Shown: positions 8,383-16,582 of the stretch, piece after piece
Numbering within the stretch: the stretch's first letter is position 1
Layout of the letters: each line of letters opens with the position of its first letter
DNA from: JAAGZL01 sp050291365
Lineage (GTDB): Bacteria > Pseudomonadota > Gammaproteobacteria > Chromatiales > Chromatiaceae
Direction of reading: 5' to 3'
Length of the DNA: 64,000 bases
Assembly: GCA_050291365.1 (NCBI GenBank)
Contig: JBNKJS010000044.1
Span: 36,639-100,638 of the forward strand
Made by a program: the position numbers and the translations under genes
Notes under the pieces: model-generated
Told to the model about the DNA's origin: nothing
Seen by the model: the letters and a program-made list of their open reading frames with translations, nothing else
The model's database searches: none

Positions 8383-11006
8383 TAGCTTAGGTCGCCAAAC
8401 TTTCCAACAATATCCCCGTTGCTGTCATACACCTTGATTACACTATTACCAATCTCAAGTCTTGCCCCGGTCTCGGATGACTTTACGTTGATAGTTCCGC
8501 GAAATATCGCGTCATTCAGCTCGATATTACCTTCCTTGTCTATTTGCCATCCGGCCTCACCGGCAACAAAATTAAGCGACTTTATGATGTTGCCTATTTT
8601 CTGATTCACTACAGCAGAATCTTGGATATCGTCAGTCCCTACAATAGTTGTCGACGCGCTTACTTCCGACGAAAGGTTCAGGTCAGTTATGCCAAACCTG
8701 TCATACGCCGCAACTCTTAAAAAGTATTCCGTATCTGGATTAAGGTCGGCAACAAAACCGCCCACACCAGTTCCAATATAAACCAGAGTTGTCTCATCTG
8801 GGGTGAATTCTGTTTCGGTTGACAGCCAGATTAGCGTTCCAGAGAAGTCGGTATCTGCCGGCAGCGTAAACTCAATTATTAACGATCTATACCCTGATTT
8901 TATAGCCAACCCAGATGGAGCAGCTGGAGCCGGATTAGTAACAGTCAACGACGCTGGCTTGGCTGATAACTGTCCCTGCCTGCCACGCTGATATACTTCT
9001 ATCTTGAATGTTCTAAACGGCCCGCCATCTTCTGCGTTCTTTTCGTATGAATATGTGTAGACATTATCTACAACATGCTCTGTGCGCAGATGGTTGCCGG
9101 ACTCGTCAAATATCCTTATTTCGTAATCCCGAAAATAATTATCAAGACCGCCGCTATCAGCTCCATACTCTTCCGCTCCTATTTCTGATGAGTAATACTC
9201 GGATGAGTGCCTCCAGGTAAACTTTGCATCTTGCCCCGGAAACTCTGTTGCATTAGCCAGGCCGAACAACTCTAAGCCGCTGACCCTTGAAAACACTGGA
9301 GCGACCGAGATAGTGCCGTCTACATACTCCCACGTCGACGCTATGCCCAGAGAGTTGATAGATGCAACCCTAAAGTTATAATCACTGGCCGCTAGGTTAT
9401 GGATCTTAGTCGTTGTTTCGTAGGTCTTAGGAACCGCCGTATACTCTGAATCTGCAGCCCGCTTATACTCCACCTTGTAATCAGCAACAAAAGCGTCGTT
9501 GGGTGCATTCCAGTTGAGAATGGCCACGCCGTACAGGTCGTAGACATCCTCATCAAACGACAGACCTGTAACTACACCCACCGCGAACGGGTCTGGCAGG
9601 TTTGTGTCTGGCGCATCGTCAACGGTTGTGGCGTCGCCCCCGTTCCAGTCATAACAGCTGCTTGACTCTTCATGCAGATCCAGATCTATCCCGCCGTCTG
9701 GCGATATCTCCCAACCTACTACCCGGAACTCTTTCTCATTCCAACCCAGGTCATCAATGCTTAACTTGATGGTATCGAAAGGGGCAACCTGCAGCGCTTT
9801 CAACGATGCAGGAAACTTTACACTTATACCCTGACGCGACTTCTCAAGATGTATCTTAGCGATACGCTGCGCCATGTAGCTGTCATTGGCGAATGATAGC
9901 TGTAAATCTCTGTATATCTCCTCCCCGTTGTCCTGTGCTACATAGCTGGCGTTAGTAACTGCCGGAAAATCTGTAGGCTGCCAAAAGTTGCTTGCGCTTA
10001 GGTAAACACCCCTTACCGCGTTGAATAGTTCCTTTCGAGCAATCCTGGGGTGAACGATAATATCACCGCGCAGACCATCCTCATTAAAGGTTTGAGCGAT
10101 TGGCGTTCTGTAGGCCCCTGCATATACATGGTATTTGCCCTGTGTGTATATGCACGCCCCCGCCCCCGCTGTCTCCAGCTCTTCCCTGATCTCTGCCGGG
10201 GTGGTGCCGGTATCAAATGCGCCATTGCAGGTGTATCTTGACTGCGTTCCGGTTGGTGTGGCCACAACCTCGTCGCAGATATTTGCTGCTGCAATAATAG
10301 AACTGTCGTCTAACTCTTCTGCGTCTGCGCCAATGTGACTGGCAAGAAAATCACGCATACAGAGCGCCCAATTGTCACTCCACGCGGTTGTTGTGGTTCT
10401 GGGGTCGCAAACCTTTTTCCCTTTTACTACGGCCTTAATGTTAGGAATGCCGTTTGGAAATTTGTCGGCGTTGTACTCTAGGCGTAGATAAATATAGGCT
10501 ATGTTGCTCAGCTTGTGATTAGTGGTCCATTCTGTAACCTCTGCAACCAGATCACTATCAGCGCTTTGCGAAACCGCACCCAGGTGCTTCTTGATTCTGA
10601 CAACGCCGGTATATTTGCCGGTTGTAACATTGCCGCTACCGTCTAGCCTGTAATCTTCTATCTCGTCATCACCGAGATAGACAGACCCTATTGCCTCGCA
10701 CTCATGGCCTGCCAGCGCGATGACCAAATGCAGATATTGGTTTTTGTTGCCAGTGCTGGCCGCAAACACCAACGGGCCAGACATTACCGTTTCGCCATAC
10801 ACCACATAACGGTTGGCAATCGACGATCTGATTACCTGCGTTCTATCCCTGGCCTCCGTGGTAAAGGTTGAGGTCTCAGGTTTCTTCTTTAACCCTATAG
10901 CGCTGGACAGCAGACTGGATACAGCAAGACCGGCCAGGCCCCGCAATATCGCGCTTGACGCAATGGTTTGAACAGCGGCCGCAGCTGCAGCAACTAAAGC
11001 AGTCAT
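8382..11006 (-). CDS. Central tail fibre/host specificity protein (lambda J-like)
   Basis: 874 residues. A hydrophobic, Ala-rich N-terminus (about 1 to 40) is followed by the tail-tip core (about 60 to 440: VVYGETVMSGPLVFAASTG, then LYLGDDEI-like SVYLGDDEIEDYRL). From about 465 there are two or more fibronectin type III modules (VAILNWNAPNDAFVADYKVE, YNFRVASINSLGIAS; later YRSLIIEFTLPADTDFSGTL, YFLRVAAYDRFGI). The C-terminal 80 residues (VNQKIGNIIKSLNFVAGEAG and following) match the end region of other J proteins. J forms the tail tip and contacts the receptor. It lies downstream of L-, M- and K-like genes, as in lambda. Confidence 0.9.
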   Translation of the reverse strand: MTALVAAAAAAVQTIASSAILRGLAGLAVSSLLSSAIGLKKKPETSTFTTEARDRTQVIRSSIANRYVVYGETVMSGPLVFAASTGNKNQYLHLVIALAGHECEAIGSVYLGDDEIEDYRLDGSGNVTTGKYTGVVRIKKHLGAVSQSADSDLVAEVTEWTTNHKLSNIAYIYLRLEYNADKFPNGIPNIKAVVKGKKVCDPRTTTTAWSDNWALCMRDFLASHIGADAEELDDSSIIAAANICDEVVATPTGTQSRYTCNGAFDTGTTPAEIREELETAGAGACIYTQGKYHVYAGAYRTPIAQTFNEDGLRGDIIVHPRIARKELFNAVRGVYLSASNFWQPTDFPAVTNASYVAQDNGEEIYRDLQLSFANDSYMAQRIAKIHLEKSRQGISVKFPASLKALQVAPFDTIKLSIDDLGWNEKEFRVVGWEISPDGGIDLDLHEESSSCYDWNGGDATTVDDAPDTNLPDPFAVGVVTGLSFDEDVYDLYGVAILNWNAPNDAFVADYKVEYKRAADSEYTAVPKTYETTTKIHNLAASDYNFRVASINSLGIASTWEYVDGTISVAPVFSRVSGLELFGLANATEFPGQDAKFTWRHSSEYYSSEIGAEEYGADSGGLDNYFRDYEIRIFDESGNHLRTEHVVDNVYTYSYEKNAEDGGPFRTFKIEVYQRGRQGQLSAKPASLTVTNPAPAAPSGLAIKSGYRSLIIEFTLPADTDFSGTLIWLSTETEFTPDETTLVYIGTGVGGFVADLNPDTEYFLRVAAYDRFGITDLNLSSEVSASTTIVGTDDIQDSAVVNQKIGNIIKSLNFVAGEAGWQIDKEGNIELNDAIFRGTINVKSSETGARLEIGNSVIKVYDSNGDIVGKFGDLS

Positions 11007-11423
11007 CTACTCAACCTTCCACGCCGCGAAACAATCAGCAGTCTTTACAAATACAGAGCCTTCCGGCCCCAGAAACAGCGAATGCTCACCCAAGCAGATA
11101 CCCAGCGCGTCGCCAACATCTGATTTGTAGGCAACGACATCACCCCTTTGCGCCATGAGTACCGGAATTTTTGACAGCATGGAACTAACCGTTTCCGCTA
11201 CAGCTCCCTTGCCTATTCTTTTCAGCGCCCCAGCCGCACCCTTTGGGGTTTTATACTTACCGCGAAACCGTTTGGCGTGGTCTACGCCGGTTATGTCATT
11301 CACAAAGTCGGCAGCGAACAGGCAGCAGTCAACCTCGCCCCAGGTGAACTTGCTGCCAGCCGCTTTCTGGACATACTCATTGAGTATCGCAGGCCAGTTC
11401 TCTACCCTCACGCCCGGCCCCAT
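11007..11423 (-). CDS. NlpC/P60-like tail assembly protein (lambda K position)
   Basis: 138 residues. The segment FTWGEVDCCLFAADFV places a Cys in the context typical of NlpC/P60-like papain-fold proteins of phage tails (W-G-x-x-D-C), and the later GDVVAYKSDVGDALGICLGE fits the GD-V core with the H position replaced or shifted. Members act as tail-tip peptidases or assembly factors. Located between the L-like gene and J. The exact family (I recall DUF6950) is not certain and the catalytic His is not obvious, so activity is doubtful. Confidence 0.7.
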   Translation of the reverse strand: MGPGVRVENWPAILNEYVQKAAGSKFTWGEVDCCLFAADFVNDITGVDHAKRFRGKYKTPKGAAGALKRIGKGAVAETVSSMLSKIPVLMAQRGDVVAYKSDVGDALGICLGEHSLFLGPEGSVFVKTADCFAAWKVE

Positions 11424-11965
11424 ATTATGGTTTTCTCAACCATTTGCGGCACAAACTCCAGGCCCTTGTCATCTGGGTATCTAGCGATTTGATCTTCGTT
11501 GTTATATCTCTGCACCCTTGGCCGGTCCCAGTCCACCATCCTAGATTGCACCTTTAGATCTATGGACGCGGTTTTACCCATAGTGATATCCATAGTGTCC
11601 ATCCTGCCTCTAAAGATCAGGACAGGGTTATCTATGAGCTGATGATCACTATCTAGCAAACCAACATATATCCGCGCATCCCTTCCCTGGTAATGCTCAT
11701 TGAGTGCTATCGATATGTAGCTGGATTCAATGCCGGTTAATGACAGATTGATGCTGTAGGGCTGAGACTCTGACGCCTCTCTGACAGCAGATATACCGCC
11801 CAGCGCACCCACCCCCAGGTAGGTATCGCCTGCGTAATCAATATTTATATTTCCGCTGTTCGCCGCAACTACACCACCGGCAAAATCCAGCCTTGCCAAT
11901 ACAACCGGCCTGACCACCTCTTCTTGTGATGCGGCAGCTACTGAGGCATCTATCTCTCTGGTCAT
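11408..11965 (-). CDS. Minor tail protein (lambda L-like position)
   Basis: 185 residues. The layout AAASQEEVVRPVVLARLDFA, then INIDYAGDTYLGVGALGGIS and RIYVGLLDSDHQLIDNPVLI, RGRMDTMDI, is characteristic of a beta-rich minor tail protein found between tape-measure and J genes in lambda-like phages. It probably forms part of the tail-tip hub. It overlaps the K-like gene by 16 bases and the upstream tail gene by 4 bases, so translation is coupled. Confidence 0.7.
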   Translation of the reverse strand: MTREIDASVAAASQEEVVRPVVLARLDFAGGVVAANSGNINIDYAGDTYLGVGALGGISAVREASESQPYSINLSLTGIESSYISIALNEHYQGRDARIYVGLLDSDHQLIDNPVLIFRGRMDTMDITMGKTASIDLKVQSRMVDWDRPRVQRYNNEDQIARYPDDKGLEFVPQMVEKTIIWGRA

Positions 11966-12639
11966 GTGAACGACTCAACGCAAGATATTGTGATGTTACC
12001 CAGGTTGCCTGGACGCGCTGCCAGATTGATCTGGTTATCATCCACCAGCCGCATAATACATTTTGGTTTGTCGTAGGATATGACCGCACCATCAACCGGA
12101 GCGCTTCTTGCTGGCGGAGCATACTTTAGCGTGACATTACCCAGGCCATCGGTTATAGCATCCTCTGTCATTATTTTTAGTTCGTTGTTTACGCCAAAGT
12201 AATCACCGGCCTTTAACACGGTAATAAGGGTGCCCGCCCCCAGATCATCAACGTACCCTGGCGCGTCATCGACATACCCCGGATAATCATCTACCGCTAT
12301 GGCGTCTGCTGGCCAATCCTTAGTAACAAGTGATGAGCCTACCTGATCAGCGCCATTAACAACCGGAGATTCAGACGGGGAACCCATAGGGGTAGGCAGG
12401 CTGTGATCATGCAGATAGAACCTTCCTGCTGCCCCACCCAGCTGCGCCAGAAACGCAAACAGTGTTCTTGCCTTTGCTTGCGTTAGATTTTTAAATGTTA
12501 GGGTTGCTTTCCACCTGGCCCCCGGTGATTCAAGAGTTTGGGTAGCCTTTGACAATGGAGATGTAAACTGCCTGGTGTTATGTTCCAACGACCAAACTGC
12601 TGAATTCGGCGTAATGTCAGGGAAAGTTAATACAGCCAT
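11962..12639 (-). CDS. Minor tail protein (distal tail, lambda M-like position)
   Basis: 225 residues, first gene after the tape measure. N-terminal LTFPDITPNSAVWSLEHNTR and FTSPLSKATQTLESPGARWK, then a middle block with a duplicated DDYPGYVDDAPGYVDD and a C-terminal KCIMRLVDDNQ. Wide similarity to tail hub proteins downstream of tape measures is recalled; the precise family is not. It starts at the last base of the tape-measure gene stop region. Confidence 0.65.
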   Translation of the reverse strand: MAVLTFPDITPNSAVWSLEHNTRQFTSPLSKATQTLESPGARWKATLTFKNLTQAKARTLFAFLAQLGGAAGRFYLHDHSLPTPMGSPSESPVVNGADQVGSSLVTKDWPADAIAVDDYPGYVDDAPGYVDDLGAGTLITVLKAGDYFGVNNELKIMTEDAITDGLGNVTLKYAPPARSAPVDGAVISYDKPKCIMRLVDDNQINLAARPGNLGNITISCVESFT

Positions 12640-14384
12640 TACAGTGCGCGCCTAATTGGTCCACGTGTGCTAATGTCATTAGCTACCAACTCATAGCCCA
12701 TCTGCGCGCCCCTAGAAACCGCATCTTCTATTCTTGCAACAATGTCTTGAGTTGCACCCGGAGCATCAACCTGGATGTTTTGATTGATTACCACGCCACC
12801 ACCGCCTAATGCGTGGTTGGGAATAATGGTGCCCGTTGTGTCTGGTACAAACAGTTCGGGGCCGCGTTCGCCGACTATGCTTGCCTGACCAACAGGGGGC
12901 CTCCCGCCGTCAGCGAACCCTAAACCACTAAAAAGATCCCCCAACGAACTACTTAGCCAATTCCCAGCCTGCTCAAAAAATGGATTTACACTTTTTGTGA
13001 TAGCAATGCGGGCTAGCTGCTTGACCATTGAACTGGCAAAATTCTTAAAATTCATCTCGCCACTGAGCAGCTCGTCAGCAAATGACTGCCCCCAACCTTC
13101 AACAGCGGTTTTCAGATCCTTAAACGCATCTTCCTGATCTTTGACTTTATCGGTTGCGCTGACAAGCTCATCTCCATATTTAATAACCGCACGCCCATAC
13201 GTTTCGGCAGTGATAGCGCCCTTCTCTCTCAATACGTTCAAACGCATTGTTTGAGCAATATATTTTTCTTGCGGAGTAATTACAGACTCGGTTATTTTCT
13301 TTCCCTCTTCCATGAGTTTATTGAGCTTTGCTAGATCCCTCTCCTGTCTTTGCCTAGCAACCCTCTCCCGTTTCTCCCTTTCCTCTCGCGCTTTTGCTCT
13401 TTCCTCTTTTAATTTATCTTGCTCTGCATGGAACTCAACAAATTCTTTTTGAGTTTTACGCAGGTGCTCTAGTTCCGTCTTAGTCGCAACTATTTTTGCA
13501 TTTACCTCGCCCTCTTCCCCATAGAGCCAACGATGAAGCAAACCGCTACCCTTATAGCGACTCGCAACACTCTCTAGCTTAGACAGTTCTCCCTCTAGCT
13601 CTCTTATCTCATCCTTAAACGGGACTTCTGTTTGTTCTAGTTTTCCGGTCAATTCATCAATAATTTGAGACACACCACGAATTGCCATCATCGCCGTTTT
13701 AGCGCCCTCCGTATCCAACATGGCATCCATAAGGTTAGTCCATGAATCACCTAGATTAGATATAGCGCCGTCGAGCGTCTTTGCGCGCTTCTCCATGGCC
13801 CCGGCAAAATCTGACTCGCCAATTTGGCGCAAGTAATCTTCAATTGCACCAGCCTCTTTCTGGATAGTTTTGGAGACACCTCGAAACGTGAATGTAACCT
13901 GATCGCCTTGTGATCTTGCCTTGATACCGAACTCTTTCAGCCGCTCAAACTCTCCGGTTGCTGCATCAGCAACCGCCTCAATCATCATATTGAGGTCCTT
14001 GCCCATTGCGCTGGCGGTGTTACCGTAGGACTGTAGAGACTTTATAGAAGGATCAAGCCCCATAGCCTTTAGCTTAATAAAAGACTCGGTTGCCTGCTCT
14101 ACATCGTAGGGCGTCTCTGCCGCAAACTCCTTGATACGACTAAACGCCACCTCTGCGGCCTCTGCACTTCCAGTAACGGTCTCCAGGGTTGCGCGCAATA
14201 CATCGAACGACCGATTAACAGAGATTACTTCCCGGCCAAACGACACCAGACCAAAACCAACAAACGCCCCCCCCAGCGCCTTCACAGCACGACCCATGCC
14301 CTTCACTTCTGCGTTAATGGCTCTCAGCGCACGACTAGCCTTATCTTCAGCCGTTACTTCAAATTTTGCTTTTGGGTTAGGCAT
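12639..14384 (-). CDS. Tail tape measure protein
   Basis: 581 residues. N-terminal half has the tape-measure domain (RALRAINAEVKGMGRAVKAL, then RSFDVLRATLETVTGSAEAA and AETPYDVEQATESFIKLKAM). Residues about 245 to 400 form a long charged coiled coil (KLKEERAKAREEREKRERVA). The C-terminus has the lambda H-type region with the motif GERGPELFVP near residue 520. The length would give a tail of roughly 90 nm by the usual 0.15 nm per residue (inference). It lies 8 bases after the frameshifted chaperone frame. Confidence 0.93.
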   Translation of the reverse strand: MPNPKAKFEVTAEDKASRALRAINAEVKGMGRAVKALGGAFVGFGLVSFGREVISVNRSFDVLRATLETVTGSAEAAEVAFSRIKEFAAETPYDVEQATESFIKLKAMGLDPSIKSLQSYGNTASAMGKDLNMMIEAVADAATGEFERLKEFGIKARSQGDQVTFTFRGVSKTIQKEAGAIEDYLRQIGESDFAGAMEKRAKTLDGAISNLGDSWTNLMDAMLDTEGAKTAMMAIRGVSQIIDELTGKLEQTEVPFKDEIRELEGELSKLESVASRYKGSGLLHRWLYGEEGEVNAKIVATKTELEHLRKTQKEFVEFHAEQDKLKEERAKAREEREKRERVARQRQERDLAKLNKLMEEGKKITESVITPQEKYIAQTMRLNVLREKGAITAETYGRAVIKYGDELVSATDKVKDQEDAFKDLKTAVEGWGQSFADELLSGEMNFKNFASSMVKQLARIAITKSVNPFFEQAGNWLSSSLGDLFSGLGFADGGRPPVGQASIVGERGPELFVPDTTGTIIPNHALGGGGVVINQNIQVDAPGATQDIVARIEDAVSRGAQMGYELVANDISTRGPIRRAL

Positions 14385-14391
14385 TTGTTTT

Positions 14392-14528
14392 TTACTCTTT
14401 TACTGACCAGTAGGCAAACCAGCCTTCTACTTCAGCATCAGTCATTTGCATGATTTCGCTCACAGACTTGTGAAGGGCTTCGGCCAGTTGATATATGTTG
14501 TATATATCAGGACTGGCCGCTATTACTT
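14392..14528 (-). CDS. T-domain of tail chaperone, reached by -1 frameshift (GT)
   Basis: Slipping back one base at AAG (14528-14526) opens a 44-codon frame ending TAA at 14392-14394. It begins VIAASPDIYNIYQLAEALHK and ends with MTDAEVEGWFAYWSVKE, an aromatic ending typical of phage T domains. This frame has no independent strong start and is 8 bases from the tape-measure ATG. The slippery site is A-AAG preceded by GG (GGAAAAG), not the canonical XXXYYYZ seen in lambda (GGGAAAG). Both the conserved gene order and the open -1 frame support it. Confidence 0.8.
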
Positions 14529-14897
14529 TTCCAGCAGTTTGTCATCCTCGCTGGCTTCCAGTTCCATCTCGTCGATTTTTGCGCGCATTCTAGTGACAAC
14601 ACTAAACTGCACATCGGGGTCGACTCGCTTCATCAGATCCCTTAAATCGGCTCTGGCGAAAATGCGCTTTCCTTCCGAATCTAAAGCCCGGATTCGCAAC
14701 GTCTCAGCTATAGACTCAGCAACGCGACCCTGTTCCTGCAGAGATAGAATTCTGCCCTTATCTTCCAGGGTGATAGCGGCCCTGAAAAATATCTTTGCAG
14801 GCCCGCCGCCGTCGCCCCACTCAGGGACATCAATAGAGAGCAGCTCCCCAGTCAGCTTATCCTTGAATTGCTGCTTGGCGTTTTCAAGAATATCCAT
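14523..14897 (-). CDS. Tail assembly chaperone, short form (lambda G-like)
   Basis: 124 residues between the tail tube gene and the tape measure, the standard place of gpG. The sequence is soluble and charged, with no transmembrane segment, and ends LLEK then TAA. The last sense codons read CTG GAA AAG, giving an A-AAG slippery motif right at the stop; the -1 frame is open beyond it (see the frameshift extension). The start overlaps the tail tube stop as TAATG. In lambda the G and GT proteins coat and fold the tape measure during tail assembly. Confidence 0.85.
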   Translation of the reverse strand: MDILENAKQQFKDKLTGELLSIDVPEWGDGGGPAKIFFRAAITLEDKGRILSLQEQGRVAESIAETLRIRALDSEGKRIFARADLRDLMKRVDPDVQFSVVTRMRAKIDEMELEASEDDKLLEK

Positions 14898-15295
14898 TAA
14901 GCCACCGTATCCCAGGTTAGCGCGCCATCACCAACAACATTGAAGGTACGCTCAACGTAGGTGCCGTGATCGCCAGAGATACCAACCTCGGTGACTATTG
15001 CTGTACCTGTACAGTAGTTGGCACCGGAAGCATCACCCTCTGGGTACAGTTCTACAGTCAGCTCTGCACCTGCTGAAAGCGCTTCCTGGCCGTTGGTATC
15101 TGTTTTATCCCAGAACGCGGTTATGTTTGCGTTCCAGCCGGTAGGCCCTGGCCCGTGCGTCTTAGCGCATGAACCCAGCGTGGATGTGTCCTGTGGATCG
15201 CAGGTTTCAGTAATGGAGTAACTTTTAGTCTCCGCCACAAGAGACGGTGTAGAACCGACCTTGATTTTTCCTAGACAACCTCTTGTCTTGGCCAT
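14897..15295 (-). CDS. Major tail (tube) protein
   Basis: 132 residues, all-beta pattern, starting MAKTRGCLGKIKVGSTPSLV and containing TETCDPQDTSTLGSCAKTHG and TAFWDKTDTNGQEAL. Small tube proteins of this kind precede the G/GT chaperones in lambda-like siphophages. It polymerises into the hexameric rings of the tail tube. A terminator lies upstream, separating it from the tail-completion gene, and a good promoter or read-through would be needed for its high expression. Confidence 0.85.
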   Translation of the reverse strand: MAKTRGCLGKIKVGSTPSLVAETKSYSITETCDPQDTSTLGSCAKTHGPGPTGWNANITAFWDKTDTNGQEALSAGAELTVELYPEGDASGANYCTGTAIVTEVGISGDHGTYVERTFNVVGDGALTWDTVA

Positions 15296-15321
15296 GGTTT
15301 TTTACCTCGATTGACATGAAT

Positions 15322-15345
15322 AAAAAAACCGGCCAATGGCCGGTT
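15322..15345 (-). terminator. Intrinsic terminator upstream of tail tube gene
   Basis: On the minus strand an 8-bp stem (AACCGGCC / GGCCGGTT) with a 3-base loop is followed by seven T residues. It separates the head/connector genes from the tail tube gene. Confidence 0.85.
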
Positions 15346-15367
15346 GTGAAGAATACTTTTAATGTTA

Positions 15368-15814
15368 TTAGTCGAGAATTACTGACGGGGCGTTGTTGTC
15401 AGTTCGATACTCGACCATGTAATTTAATTTGATCAAGCCCGTGGGATGCTCTCCCTCAACTGATATTTCTATTTCGGTTGATTCAAGATATATATATTTA
15501 ACTTTGCCGCCCAATGTACGATCAGACGCTATTACTACTTCCACCTCTTCGGCGATTGTGTCTAAGGTGTCGTCTAATAATTCGTTTGCCTGCGCTCTAC
15601 CCTCTACAACCAGAGTAAGCAACCGATCTTCCGTTATCTCTCCACCCGCCTGATCATCTTCCCTGGTCTCTTCCTGTGCGTAGATCGCCAGGCATGGTAA
15701 ATTTTCCGGCTCTATCGGATACACACGCGACCTATAAACGCGGTCGGCAGTGGTTGTTAATCCATTAACTTGAGTTGCCGCTGCGTAGCGGATTTGCTGG
15801 CGGGCGTGGGGCAT
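15368..15814 (-). CDS. Tail terminator/completion protein (lambda U-like)
   Basis: 148 residues. The pattern MPHARQQIRYAAATQVNGLT, then RVYRSRVYPIEPENLPCLAI and ELLDDTLDTIAEEVEVVI, fits minor tail U family proteins, which cap the tail tube and join it to the head. Position between the head-tail joining gene and the tail tube gene agrees. Start overlaps the previous gene by one base. Confidence 0.8.
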   Translation of the reverse strand: MPHARQQIRYAAATQVNGLTTTADRVYRSRVYPIEPENLPCLAIYAQEETREDDQAGGEITEDRLLTLVVEGRAQANELLDDTLDTIAEEVEVVIASDRTLGGKVKYIYLESTEIEISVEGEHPTGLIKLNYMVEYRTDNNAPSVILD

Positions 15815-16110
15815 TATTGTTTTTCCAGAACTAATGTAATCATACCCATGCCGTCTGGCTCCTTACCTACAACTTTGTAACTGCTCCCATCGTATGACAG
15901 GCCCCATCCATGAGCTACACTACCAACCTCGCTCTGCAGACAACTGAATAACGGATATACAGACTCAACACCATTAATCTCTATATAATCGTTTTCAAAT
16001 ACTCCCTGCACTTGAACTGGATCTTGCCCTGGTTCAGTAATAGTTGCAGAATCTCCAAGCGCTTCTAATATGTCGCTATCTGCAGCAGCTATGTCACTCC
16101 GAAACGTCAT
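15814..16110 (-). CDS. Head-tail joining protein (lambda FII-like)
   Basis: 98 residues. It has the small beta-barrel pattern of FII-type connectors (SATITEPGQDPVQVQGVFEN, then LSYDGSSYKVVGKEPDGMGM and a terminal ITLVLEK). FII-like proteins bind the connector below the portal. It lies directly upstream of the U-like gene and overlaps the preceding small gene by 17 bases. Confidence 0.75.
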   Translation of the reverse strand: MTFRSDIAAADSDILEALGDSATITEPGQDPVQVQGVFENDYIEINGVESVYPLFSCLQSEVGSVAHGWGLSYDGSSYKVVGKEPDGMGMITLVLEKQ

Positions 16111-16279
16111 CGCTAGCCTGTTTTTTGGTGGTTTTGCGCTTTGCTGGCTTGCTGTTTACCTCTTCACCAGCACCAATACGAACCAACTGCTTTCCTGCCT
16201 CTTCATCCACCTCAACAACCGATTCTGGGAGCATGTGACGCCCACCAACTATAACTTTTCGTTTTATCTTGATTTTCAT
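16094..16279 (-). CDS. Small basic head-region protein
   Basis: 61 residues: MKIKIKRKVIVGGRHMLPES, a conserved-looking EVDEEAGKQLVRIGAGEE, then a lysine-rich tail. Similar short proteins (I recall DUF7210) sit between capsid and connector genes in related prophages; function unknown. A GAGG ribosome site lies 7 bases before the ATG. The next upstream gene (16346-16513) encodes a protein of the same design, so the two look like tandem paralogues. Confidence 0.65.
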   Translation of the reverse strand: MKIKIKRKVIVGGRHMLPESVVEVDEEAGKQLVRIGAGEEVNSKPAKRKTTKKQASDDVSE

Positions 16280-16290
16280 TTCAAAACCTC

Positions 16291-16324
16291 AATTAGTGTA
16301 GCGACTCTCGCCGCCACACTAATT
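16291..16324. other. Intergenic hairpin in head operon
   Basis: Perfect 9-bp inverted repeat (AATTAGTGT / ACACTAATT) around a 16-base loop. On the plus strand a short T run follows; on the minus strand the hairpin lies just before the ribosome site of the 61-residue gene. It could be a weak bidirectional terminator or an mRNA stabiliser. Confidence 0.5.
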
Positions 16325-16345
16325 ATTTTTCCGTTACAGTTGTAG

Positions 16346-16513
16346 CTACTCTTTAGGCTGCTCTTTCTTTTCTGCAGGCTCTTTAGCTCCTACAAGAGAA
16401 GCACGCTTCATACGAACAAGCAACTTGCCATCTTCATCACTTACAGTAGCAACCTTGCCTTTACGCAGTTTTTTGCCACTGGCCATGGTGTCTTTGAGTA
16501 CCTTGATCTTCAC
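16346..16513 (-). CDS. Small basic head-region protein, GTG start
   Basis: 55 residues (VKIKVLKDTMASGKKLRKGK, then VATVSDEDGKLLVRMKRASL and a charged tail). It starts with GTG, supported by a clear AGGAG eight bases upstream. Layout (MKIK start, hydrophobic turn, D/E-E-x-G-K-x-LVR core, Lys/Pro-rich end) mirrors the 61-residue protein next to it, suggesting duplication. It lies between the capsid gene and that paralogue. Function unknown. Confidence 0.65.
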   Translation of the reverse strand: MKIKVLKDTMASGKKLRKGKVATVSDEDGKLLVRMKRASLVGAKEPAEKKEQPKE

Positions 16514-16582
16514 TTTGATTTCTCCTAGACAAACGGCAACAGAAGTTGCCGTTTGTTATTAGTTGATGTTACTGGCTACAGC

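Noticed and set aside
14446..14943. 165-residue plus-strand ORF over the tail chaperone genes
   Set aside because: Antisense to well-supported G/GT genes; Ser-rich composition typical of a shadow frame.
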